From contig URVB01000001.1 in the NCBI GenBank assembly GCA_900551075.1, positions 62,001 through 126,000 of the forward strand: a stretch of DNA of 64,000 bases. Reading direction: 5' to 3'. The notes below the pieces were generated by a model, which saw nothing but the letters and a program-made list of their open reading frames with translations, did not search any database and was not told the origin of the DNA. Positions 51,925 through 59,244 of the stretch are shown here, piece after piece; position 1 is the stretch's first letter; every line of letters begins with the position of its first letter. The position numbers and the translations under genes are program-made. The stretch is from an uncultured Blautia sp. (lineage in GTDB: Bacteria; Bacillota; Clostridia; Lachnospirales; Lachnospiraceae).

Positions 51925-53514
51925 TTATTTACTGAATTCCGTCAATATTACATCCGGGTTGCGGTCCAGGGTCATACCGACGCTCCATGCATTTACAAAC
52001 AGCAGCAGCGGATTTCCCTTCAAATCCGTTACCTTCTTCATATCAGAGGTTCCCGTGATCTTCGCTACATCGACCTCATCCTTATTGGCAATCCAGCGGA
52101 TATGTTCATAAGGCAGATTTTCCAGACGAATTTCCACATTATATTCATTTTCCAAACGGTATTTCAATACATCGAACTGCAGCACGCCGACCACACCCAC
52201 AATGATCTCTTCCATACCTGTATTAAATTCCTGGAAAATCTGAATGGCCCCCTCCTGGGCTATCTGATTGATACCCTTGACAAACTGCTTCCTCTTCATA
52301 GTATCAAGCTGGCGGACTCTTGCAAAATGCTCCGGTGCAAATGTCGGAATTCCCTCGAAGGCAAATTTCCTTCCGGATGCACAGATGGTATCGCCTATGG
52401 AAAAAATACCAGGGTCAAACACACCGATGATATCTCCGGCATATGCCTCATCTACCACATGACGGGCTTCTGCCATCATCTGCTGCGGCTGAAGAAGACG
52501 CATTTTCTTATCCCCCTGCACATGATACACCTCCCGGGATGCATCAAACTTGCCGGAGCAGATACGCATAAATGCAATCCTGTCTCTATGGGCTTTGTTC
52601 ATATTTGCCTGGATTTTGAATACAAAAGCAGAAAAATCATCGGACATCGGATCAATGATACCGGCATCGGATGTACGTGGAAGCGGAGAGGTCGTCATTG
52701 CAAGAAAATGCTCCAAAAACGTCTCCACGCCAAAATTCGTCAGTGCGGACCCAAAAAACACAGGGGTCAGATTTCCTGTGTTCACCTGCTCCTGGTCAAA
52801 ATCTGCACTGGCGCCATCCAACAGTTCTATTTCCTCCATGAGCTGTTCCTTCTGATCCGGATCCACTACCTCGGAAAGCCTGGTATCCTCAATATCGATC
52901 TCCTCAATGATTCCCTCCTTTGTTCCTTTCTGTGTATCGGAAAAGGTCAGCACCTTATGAGTATTTCTGTCATATACACCGCGGAACTTTTTACCGGAGC
53001 CAATCGGCCAGTTGACTGGACAGGTGGCAATTCCCAGCTCTTTCTCAATCTCATCCAGAAGGTCAAAGGTATCGTTGGCATCCCTGTCCATTTTATTGAT
53101 GAATGTAAAAATAGGAATATGGCGCATCACGCAGACCTTGAACAGCTTTCTCGTCTGCGCCTCCACACCTTTGCTTCCGTCAATAACCATGACCGCAGAG
53201 TCTGCAGCCATAAGTGTACGGTAGGTATCCTCCGAAAAATCCTGATGTCCCGGAGTATCCAGAATATTAATGCAGTATCCATCATAGTGGAACTGCAGTA
53301 CGGAAGAAGTAACGGAAATACCTCTCTCTTTTTCGATTTCCATCCAGTCCGAAACTGCATGGCGGGCCGTAGCCTTTCCTTTTACACTTCCAGCCAGGTT
53401 AATGGCACCGCCATACAGAAGGAATTTTTCTGTCAGAGTCGTTTTACCGGCATCCGGATGGGAGATGATGGCAAAAGTTCTTCTTTTTTCTATTTCTTTG
53501 GTATACTTCGACAC
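51925..53514 (-). CDS. prfC: Peptide chain release factor 3
   Basis: The 529-residue translational GTPase has G1 SHPDAGKTT near residue 18, G3 DTPGHQDF and G4 NKMD, a G2/switch I region with ERGISVTSS, and the C-terminal RF3 domain (FQEFNTGMEEIIVGVVGVLQ). It recycles RF1 and RF2. It is inserted between spoIIIAH and asp23 where accB and accC lie in Bacillus, with its own promoter, and so is probably a separate transcription unit. Confidence 0.96.
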   Translation of the reverse strand: MSKYTKEIEKRRTFAIISHPDAGKTTLTEKFLLYGGAINLAGSVKGKATARHAVSDWMEIEKERGISVTSSVLQFHYDGYCINILDTPGHQDFSEDTYRTLMAADSAVMVIDGSKGVEAQTRKLFKVCVMRHIPIFTFINKMDRDANDTFDLLDEIEKELGIATCPVNWPIGSGKKFRGVYDRNTHKVLTFSDTQKGTKEGIIEEIDIEDTRLSEVVDPDQKEQLMEEIELLDGASADFDQEQVNTGNLTPVFFGSALTNFGVETFLEHFLAMTTSPLPRTSDAGIIDPMSDDFSAFVFKIQANMNKAHRDRIAFMRICSGKFDASREVYHVQGDKKMRLLQPQQMMAEARHVVDEAYAGDIIGVFDPGIFSIGDTICASGRKFAFEGIPTFAPEHFARVRQLDTMKRKQFVKGINQIAQEGAIQIFQEFNTGMEEIIVGVVGVLQFDVLKYRLENEYNVEIRLENLPYEHIRWIANKDEVDVAKITGTSDMKKVTDLKGNPLLLFVNAWSVGMTLDRNPDVILTEFSK

Positions 53515-53609
53515 GTTTGGCCTCCTATTTCATAGTATACCTGATAAGATATACCGTTTCATTCTGATTCAACGATCCTGTGCAATCACGCTCATTACAC
53601 AGCTTACTT

Positions 53610-53639
53610 ATTTTAGTATACGTAAGGTACGACTGTCAA
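53610..53639 (-). promoter_or_regulatory. Promoter of prfC
   Basis: On the minus strand TTGACA (53639-53634) and TAAAAT (53615-53610) are 18 bases apart, right after the spoIIIAH stop codon and 95 bases before the prfC start. Confidence 0.6.
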
Positions 53640-53653
53640 GGAAATTTCCGGTA

Positions 53654-54457
53654 TCAGTCATAGATTCCTTCCGTCTCAATTTCGTAGGTATCATAAACAT
53701 CGGCCGCTGTTTCCGTTCCCTCTTCCGCGCCATCCCCCAGGTAGATATCCGCTGTTTCCGTTGCGGATGTTTCTTCTGTTTCCTCTGCGGCAATGCCTGT
53801 ATCCTTTGCACCGCTTTCCTCTTCTCCCTGATTCAGTGGTGTAATGATGATATTTTCTGCCGCTATTCCTGTTTTTCTCTTCACGATGTCTTCAATCTGC
53901 GCCCGCTTGGCATCCGGGAGATCTGCATCCGGAACTACCACATCTGCCGTTTCCCCGGTAAGATTCACCACCACATTTTCAAATCCCTTCGCTTCCAGCA
54001 AAAGCTCTGCTGCAGCTTCCTTTTCCGTCAGCTCTGTCATTGCCACCATAGTATTTATGGCTTCACTCTTCTGCTCATCTCCGATATCCTGGTTATTGAT
54101 GATCTCCTGCAGATCCGCTTTATTCTGGGAACGCACCTGTTCTCTGGAAAGCTTTGCCTGGGCAGCAAAATTTGAAGAGCCAGTAAGTACGGCCTCTCCA
54201 GGGGTACTGGTATCCTGAGATTCCTCCACCGCTGTCGTGCCATCTGCCCCGTTCTCATCCAGAAGGGCTGTTTCATCTGTCAGATCATACTCCACTTCCT
54301 CCAGGATACTGCTGCTGTCCGTGCTTGTTTCCTTATCCTTGAATCCCAGATCCACATCTGCAAAATTCAGGTATCCTGCCACTGCAATCAAAATTGCCAG
54401 TGATGTAATGATCACCTGATTCTTTTTTACAATTTTTTTCACTTTTCCTCTCCTCAT
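53654..54457 (-). CDS. spoIIIAH: Stage III sporulation protein AH
   Basis: The 267-residue protein has one N-terminal membrane helix (VIITSLAILIAVAGYLNFAD), a Glu/Asp-rich linker to about residue 125, and the YscJ/FliF-like ring-building fold (VAMTELTEKEAAAELLLEAK, GFENVVVNLTGETADVVVPD). An acidic tail follows. It pairs with forespore SpoIIQ to form the feeding-tube channel. The ATG overlaps the spoIIIAG stop codon by four bases. The length exceeds Bacillus SpoIIIAH (218) because of the acidic linker and tail. Confidence 0.9.
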   Translation of the reverse strand: MRRGKVKKIVKKNQVIITSLAILIAVAGYLNFADVDLGFKDKETSTDSSSILEEVEYDLTDETALLDENGADGTTAVEESQDTSTPGEAVLTGSSNFAAQAKLSREQVRSQNKADLQEIINNQDIGDEQKSEAINTMVAMTELTEKEAAAELLLEAKGFENVVVNLTGETADVVVPDADLPDAKRAQIEDIVKRKTGIAAENIIITPLNQGEEESGAKDTGIAAEETEETSATETADIYLGDGAEEGTETAADVYDTYEIETEGIYD

Positions 54458-54906
54458 TTCATTTTCATTATTTTAATTTTATGGGCTTCAATCTGAAATA
54501 ATGCCATAATCGCCTGCTGAATATTCTGCACGGATACAGAATTGTCAGCTCCCTCTGCCGAAACCAGCACACCTGTCACCTTCTCACTGCCTGATGCATA
54601 AAGCCCCTGGACATCCTTATCCTCCCCGGTCATCAGAAGCACACGTACCTTTCCCACCCCTTCCACACTTTCAAGAATCGTTTCCAGTTTTGTCTCCAAT
54701 TCTGTTTTGCGGGCGTTTGTCTCTTCCTCCTGGCTGCCGCCTAAAAGCTGCGGTGTCTCTGCCTCTTTCTCACGGGATACCGGCAGCGCCACCACTGCCA
54801 GAAGAAGGCCCAGTAACAGCAGCACTATCCACTGCTGCCGCGTCATCTGAAACAATCTGGATTTGATACTCCCCTTCCCGGATTCCGCAGGCTGTCCAAA
54901 GTGCAT
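54454..54906 (-). CDS. spoIIIAG: Stage III sporulation protein AG
   Basis: The 150-residue protein has one membrane helix (WIVLLLLGLLLAVVALPVSR), a Glu/Thr-rich region and the ring-building motif domain (ELETKLETILESVEGVGKVR, VLLMTGED, VSAEGADNSVSVQNIQQAIM). It forms the mother-cell ring of the SpoIIIA-SpoIIQ channel. The start at 54906, with AAGGGGG upstream, creates a 137-base overlap with spoIIIAF. The membrane helix is read from the overlapping DNA. Confidence 0.88.
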   Translation of the reverse strand: MHFGQPAESGKGSIKSRLFQMTRQQWIVLLLLGLLLAVVALPVSREKEAETPQLLGGSQEEETNARKTELETKLETILESVEGVGKVRVLLMTGEDKDVQGLYASGSEKVTGVLVSAEGADNSVSVQNIQQAIMALFQIEAHKIKIMKMK

Positions 54907-55336
54907 CCTCCATCCCCCTTTCCTGTTCCGCTGTCAGTTCCTCCTGTACATAGAGCGTAACCGCCATATTCTCTCCTTCTATATGTACGGAAACATCTGT
55001 TGTATTTATTCCTGAATTTTGTAAAACATCCTGAATTTTCTTCCTGAGTTCCCATTCATATCCTTTCTGAAGATAAACCGCCTGAAGATTTTCCAAATCC
55101 CTCTGCTTTAGGATGCCTTCCTCATCTTCATAATGGACACCAAAGCTTTCCAGCAGCTCACTGCTCCTTCCTATAATGGAAAACACCGGCATACACAGCA
55201 TAAAGATCAGAAGCAGGCCCATAAAAGAACGCACATACCGTTCATATTTATTGTCCGGCACCAGGTGCAGCACTGCGGTAAACAAAATATAAAAAACCGC
55301 CAGATTTTTCATCCATTGATAAATTTCCTCCTTCAT
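54770..55336 (-). CDS. spoIIIAF: Stage III sporulation protein AF
   Basis: The 188-residue protein begins MKEEIYQWMKNLAVFYILFT, has two membrane helices by residue 60 and a soluble domain (SGINTTDVSVHIEGENMAVT). It belongs to the SpoIIIAF family. The ATG at 55336 overlaps the spoIIIAE stop codon (ATGA). The last 26 residues (Ala, Ser and Gly rich) are read from the DNA that encodes the spoIIIAG membrane segment in another frame, so the C-terminus may not be conserved. Confidence 0.88.
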   Translation of the reverse strand: MKEEIYQWMKNLAVFYILFTAVLHLVPDNKYERYVRSFMGLLLIFMLCMPVFSIIGRSSELLESFGVHYEDEEGILKQRDLENLQAVYLQKGYEWELRKKIQDVLQNSGINTTDVSVHIEGENMAVTLYVQEELTAEQERGMEDALWTACGIREGEYQIQIVSDDAAAVDSAAVTGPSSGSGGAAGIP

Positions 55337-56562
55337 GGCCCTCCTCCAAAGCTTACCAGCAGAATGATAAATGTCAGCATACAGAGGACCTCTGCCGTAA
55401 ATAAAATCTTCAAAAGAAGTGCGCAGCCCTCTCCCAATGTACTTAGGCATTCCACCATACGCTTGTCCGAAACCGGCTGGGAAACAGCCGACAAAAAGCG
55501 ATAGGAAACTGACATTACCGCATAATGGATCATCGGTCCTGCTCCTGCCAGCACCAAGGCAATCAAAATCACCACACCAAGGCAATTACGTACAAGAACC
55601 GCTCCTGTCACCACAAGCTCCGTAACTGCATTGATCGCATTGCCAACTCCCGGAAGCGCACCTGCCGTTTTTCCTATGGTACTGCGCTTCAAAGAATCTA
55701 TAACCGGCGATACCAGCCCCCGTACCACCTGCAGTCCGGCAACCATGCCAAGAAGTGATTTCAATCCCCAGTTGATCGCCGTATGAAGAAGCTCCGCCAT
55801 TTTACTAAGCATCTCTTCCCTGGATAAATGATTCACCAGTTTCAGAAGTATATAGAGATTCACTCCCGGCAGGATCACAGTCAGCAGAACCCATTGAAGT
55901 AGCCATACCAGAAGCAGAACACCCTGATAAAACGCTGCGGCAGTGACGGCGCCGCTGGAAGCTGCCACCGCCATAAAATAAGCGGGTGTCAGTCCCTTCA
56001 TAAATTCTGCCATCCAGCGGATGCTCTCAGAAAGAGAACTGCTCAATCCAGAAAAAACTTCCATGACCATCATAAACAGCAGCAGATATACCACATAAAA
56101 ACTGATTTCACCAATCTGTCCGTTTTCGAAAACCGCAGCAAAATTTGCAAACACAGCGGCCAGCAATACCAGAAGCAGCACCCTCGCAAACATTCCCCTC
56201 TCCTGCTCCAGGCGGGAAAAGAAAAGGCCGCGCAGCAATTCCTGCACCGCCTCCCCGGAGAATGCCTCTTCGCCTGACAACAGCCGTTTTACCGCATCCG
56301 AAAACGAAAACCGGTTGCCTCCCAGCATTTCATCCAACATACTCTGTACCTGTGTAAAATCCATTTCCGCCATCAATTCTTCTTCAATAAATCCTGCTTC
56401 CGTTTTTTCCGTCTGCGCAGTCTCCGGTCCCTTTTGCTCCCCGGCAGTATCCTCTTCGGCATTGCTTTCCTGCCTGGCTGTATCCGCCTCCCCGGCAGCA
56501 CTTACAGTGATAGTTCCTGCAAACAGGCAAAAACCAACCAGCAGTATTTTCCATATCTTCAT
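55333..56562 (-). CDS. spoIIIAE: Stage III sporulation protein AE
   Basis: The 409-residue polytopic membrane protein begins with a signal-like helix (ILLVGFCLFAGTITVSAAGE). An acidic, Gln-rich luminal segment follows, with about eight hydrophobic helices after residue 120. Family motifs include EGPLV-like loops around LLRGLFFSRLEQERGMFARV and GAGPMIHYAVMSVSYRFLSA. It is a proposed channel component of the SpoIIIA complex. Stop and start overlap its neighbours by four bases. Confidence 0.92.
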   Translation of the reverse strand: MKIWKILLVGFCLFAGTITVSAAGEADTARQESNAEEDTAGEQKGPETAQTEKTEAGFIEEELMAEMDFTQVQSMLDEMLGGNRFSFSDAVKRLLSGEEAFSGEAVQELLRGLFFSRLEQERGMFARVLLLVLLAAVFANFAAVFENGQIGEISFYVVYLLLFMMVMEVFSGLSSSLSESIRWMAEFMKGLTPAYFMAVAASSGAVTAAAFYQGVLLLVWLLQWVLLTVILPGVNLYILLKLVNHLSREEMLSKMAELLHTAINWGLKSLLGMVAGLQVVRGLVSPVIDSLKRSTIGKTAGALPGVGNAINAVTELVVTGAVLVRNCLGVVILIALVLAGAGPMIHYAVMSVSYRFLSAVSQPVSDKRMVECLSTLGEGCALLLKILFTAEVLCMLTFIILLVSFGGGP

Positions 56563-56945
56563 GTCAGAAACTCCTGTATCGTTTCCAGAAGCGCTAATAG
56601 GATCGGCATACTGAGCACCATAATGGATAATTTACAGAATAGTTCAATCTGTGCTCCTGTTGCCTGATGTCCGGCATCCCTGCAAATACCGGAAGAAAAC
56701 TGTCCAATATACGTAATCCCTATCATTTTCACCAGGGTAGACAGATAGCCGCTGTCTGACGGGAGTGTATCCTTTAGTCTTCCCAGGGTTTCAAACAGAT
56801 ACTGCAGCTTGCCTACTGCAAGCCCCAGAATGATCACTCCGATTCCCATTGTAATAAAAGCTGCATACTCCGGCCTGGTCCCTTTCAGCAAAAATCCCAG
56901 CATAACGCCGCAAACACCCAAAAGCGAAATTTTTACAATATCCAT
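56559..56945 (-). CDS. spoIIIAD: Stage III sporulation protein AD
   Basis: The 128-residue protein has four hydrophobic helices and begins MDIVKISLLGVCGVMLGFLL, like other SpoIIIAD proteins. It also has a central YAAFITMGIGVIILGL and a TYIGQFSSGICRDAG segment. The ATG at 56945 was preferred over 56966 because it gives the family N-terminus and has GGAGG upstream. It is a membrane part of the SpoIIIA channel. Confidence 0.92.
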   Translation of the reverse strand: MDIVKISLLGVCGVMLGFLLKGTRPEYAAFITMGIGVIILGLAVGKLQYLFETLGRLKDTLPSDSGYLSTLVKMIGITYIGQFSSGICRDAGHQATGAQIELFCKLSIMVLSMPILLALLETIQEFLT

Positions 56946-56971
56946 ACTGCCTCCGCATGTATCCATCCCAT

Positions 56972-57166
56972 TTAAAAAGCAAACAATTTCTGAATACTGT
57001 CAAATAAATCATAAATATACGGTACGATCCAGAATAATACAATCAAAAGTCCCGAAAGACTTACCAGAAATGCCTGCTCGTCCCTGCCGCTATGCTTCAA
57101 TACCTGGGAAAGAATGGAGACGAGAATTCCGACTGCTGCTATTTTAAATATAATACTGACTTCCAA
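56972..57166 (-). CDS. spoIIIAC: Stage III sporulation protein AC
   Basis: The 64-residue protein has two hydrophobic helices (IFKIAAVGILVSILSQVLKH and the helix LSGLLIVLFWIVPYIYDLFD), matching the short SpoIIIAC family. It is a small membrane component of the SpoIIIA channel, placed between AB and AD as in all spoIIIA operons. Confidence 0.93.
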   Translation of the reverse strand: MEVSIIFKIAAVGILVSILSQVLKHSGRDEQAFLVSLSGLLIVLFWIVPYIYDLFDSIQKLFAF

Positions 57167-57190
57167 TTCTTTCTCCTTTCCAAACCCGGA

Positions 57191-57709
57191 TTACCAAATC
57201 AACACAGCCAGCAAAATCCCTCCCAGTATTCCCAGGCTTTGATATACCTTCTTTTTAGCCGGTGTTTCCGACTTCAGTTCTTCTATGGAACGGAGTAGCT
57301 CTCCTTCATACAGCTCCAGTTGTTTCATCTGCATTTCCATATCCAGATATCCCAAATGTCCGCCCAATGTATAAAACGCTTCCCTTTCTTCTTCCGAAAC
57401 CGGAAGATGTCCAAGCTTCTCCTCTGCACATTGCCGGAAGATCTCTCCAAACCGGATTCCGGGACAATCCCGTGCTCTTTCTGCAGTTTGCAATAGAAAA
57501 TCTCCGTACTCTCCGGAAAGCTTCCTTCCGGCTCCTGAAAATGCCTCCGGCAGGGATGCATTGCCCCAGCGTATCTCTCCTTTCAGCAGGATCACAAGCC
57601 TAAGCAGCATTTCAAGTGCTTTTTCCCGGCAGATTAGCTCATAGCTTTTGCTGAATCCCAGGCCGGCTGCGGAAATGATGATCAAAAATATCCCGGCAGC
57701 TTTCAGCAT
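57191..57709 (-). CDS. spoIIIAB: Stage III sporulation protein AB
   Basis: The 172-residue protein has an N-terminal hydrophobic helix (AAGIFLIIISAAGLGFSKSY), a central amphipathic region (LRLVILLKGEIRWGNASLPE) and a C-terminal hydrophobic helix (YQSLGILGGILLAVLIW). This fits SpoIIIAB, a type II secretion GspF-like platform protein. It overlaps spoIIIAA by seven bases. Confidence 0.92.
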   Translation of the reverse strand: MLKAAGIFLIIISAAGLGFSKSYELICREKALEMLLRLVILLKGEIRWGNASLPEAFSGAGRKLSGEYGDFLLQTAERARDCPGIRFGEIFRQCAEEKLGHLPVSEEEREAFYTLGGHLGYLDMEMQMKQLELYEGELLRSIEELKSETPAKKKVYQSLGILGGILLAVLIW

Positions 57710-58632
57710 GGATCTCCTCCACCGTCATAAATACCCTCCACGATTCCTGCTCTGTGGCTTTTTCCGAGAACGATATACCGTTCAAACACCTGCATATCTC
57801 TAAGCTTTAAAAAAAACGGCTGACTAAGAACATCCTCCATAGAATTCCCGTGAGCAGTAGCAATCAGCTTGCAGCCGCAGTGAATAACGGTCTCCACAGC
57901 CTTATAATCTTCTTCTTTTCCAAGCTCATCTACAGCTACAACAGCCGGAGACATAGAACGTATCAGCATTCGCATTCCTTCCGCTTTCGGACAGCCGTCC
58001 AGCACATCCGTACGCATTCCCAGATCATTCTGGGGAATTCCCTGATAACAGCCCGCAAGCTCGCTCCGCTCATCCACCACGCCTACCGTTAGTCCGGAGA
58101 AGCCCTGACTTCCATTGCTGAGCTGACGGATGATGTCACGAAGCAATGTTGTCTTGCCGCATCGGGGAGGAGAAATGATCAACGTATGTGCCACCCAGTC
58201 CTTCCTTCGTATGTAAGGCATCACCTTCGCCGCACAGCCCGGTATCTGATGTGCCAAACGTATGTTAATGCAGGAAATGTATTTCATCCCCCGAATGTGG
58301 TCTCCATCTAAAATTACTTTGCCGGTCACCCCCACTCTGTGTCCGCCCTGCACACTCAAAAAGCCCTGACGTATCTCATCTTCATAGGCATACAGGGAAT
58401 AACCGCTTATATATTCCAGGGTCTCTTTCAAATCCTCTCTTGTAACCAGATATTGCTCTCTGCTTTTTTTTCTGAGAAAGCACTCTCCTCCATCGTACGT
58501 CAGAAACAAAGGTCTGCCCACTCTTAAACGGATTTCATACAGCTTTTCATAATCCAGCTCCGCCTCTGCCAGAAGCCTGCGGATATTTCCCGCAAACAGA
58601 TTTTGAATGTGGTTCGCTTCGATTGTCCTCAC
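57703..58632 (-). CDS. spoIIIAA: Stage III sporulation protein AA (AAA-like secretion ATPase)
   Basis: The 309-residue ATPase has Walker A SPPRCGKTTLLRDIIRQLS near residue 155 and Walker B-like AVVAVDELGKEEDY near residue 235. A conserved GHRVGVTGKVILDGDHIRG precedes them. It powers the mother-cell channel. Start uncertain: GTG at 58632 gives VRTIEANHIQNLF, but the AAAGAGG directly before it is too close to be an ideal ribosome binding site. An upstream in-frame TTG at 58665 has none. It is the first gene of the spoIIIA operon. Confidence 0.92.
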   Translation of the reverse strand: MRTIEANHIQNLFAGNIRRLLAEAELDYEKLYEIRLRVGRPLFLTYDGGECFLRKKSREQYLVTREDLKETLEYISGYSLYAYEDEIRQGFLSVQGGHRVGVTGKVILDGDHIRGMKYISCINIRLAHQIPGCAAKVMPYIRRKDWVAHTLIISPPRCGKTTLLRDIIRQLSNGSQGFSGLTVGVVDERSELAGCYQGIPQNDLGMRTDVLDGCPKAEGMRMLIRSMSPAVVAVDELGKEEDYKAVETVIHCGCKLIATAHGNSMEDVLSQPFFLKLRDMQVFERYIVLGKSHRAGIVEGIYDGGGDPC

Positions 58633-58644
58633 CTCTTTACACTT

Positions 58645-58673
58645 AATATATGTGGACAATCCCAAATTAGTAC
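58645..58673 (-). promoter_or_regulatory. Candidate sigma-E promoter of the spoIIIA operon
   Basis: On the minus strand CATATATT (58652-58645) resembles the sigma-E -10 (CATACAAT). A -35-like TACTAATT lies 13 bases upstream. In Bacillus spoIIIA is sigma-E-dependent. The match is partial. Confidence 0.3.
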
Positions 58674-58674
58674 A

Positions 58675-58705
58675 AGAAAAGAGCTCCCCCTCTCAGGGAA
58701 GCTCT
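58675..58705 (-). terminator. Rho-independent terminator overlapping the phosphopantetheinyl transferase stop codon
   Basis: On the minus strand AGAGCTTCCC and GGGGAGCTCT pair across a short loop and are followed by TTTTC. The stop codon of the transferase gene lies within the hairpin. It ends the gltX-helicase-transferase unit before spoIIIA. Confidence 0.7.
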
Positions 58706-59244
58706 GCTTCTACGTATTTCCATTCAATTTCCAATGCATCCGCTGACCAGACTGCTCCGCTGTAGCCCGGGTCCAAATCCAAAAATGTGTAATGTCCGCT
58801 GTTCAGGGGAATTGTGCGCAGATCTCTGGATAATCCCTCTCCCGTCCACTTAATATATGCTTCCCTGAGAACCCACTGGGTAAAAAATGCTTTCTCAGGC
58901 TCATCTGCATTCAGGATTTCCCGGATCATCTCTGCCGGTACCAGCCGTTCCAAAATCCGCTCATAATTATTCACTTTCTTATGTATCTGGATATCAATTC
59001 CGACCTCCTGACCTGTCAGTATGCATACGATATATTTCCCTGAATGACTGATGTTGTAATGGACCTTCGGCCGCAGGGTAAAAAACGGCTTCCCATGCTC
59101 TCCCACTGCTCTCGGCTCATAGGAAAGATTCATCCCATATTCCTGCTTCACCCCTGTTTCCAGCAGCTTTTCCCCGAGCATATGCTCCATGTTCCTGTGC
59201 GTGTACTTTTCCGGAATCTCTGTGTAATAAATCACTGCCTTCAT
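58693..59244 (-). CDS. 4'-phosphopantetheinyl transferase, Sfp type
   Basis: The 183-residue protein has the Sfp-type motifs YNISHSGKYIVCILTGQEVGID near residue 85 and FTQWVLREAYIKWTGEGL near residue 140, with the Mg-binding Asp and Glu. It transfers phosphopantetheine from CoA to carrier domains. No non-ribosomal peptide, polyketide or separate acyl carrier gene is in the window, so its partner is unknown. It may serve fatty-acid ACP or a distant cluster. The ATG overlaps the helicase stop codon by four bases. Confidence 0.88.
   Translation of the reverse strand: MKAVIYYTEIPEKYTHRNMEHMLGEKLLETGVKQEYGMNLSYEPRAVGEHGKPFFTLRPKVHYNISHSGKYIVCILTGQEVGIDIQIHKKVNNYERILERLVPAEMIREILNADEPEKAFFTQWVLREAYIKWTGEGLSRDLRTIPLNSGHYTFLDLDPGYSGAVWSADALEIEWKYVEAELP

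Noticed and set aside
52102..53535. Plus-strand open frame of 477 codons
   Set aside because: It is antisense to prfC, which has all GTPase motifs.
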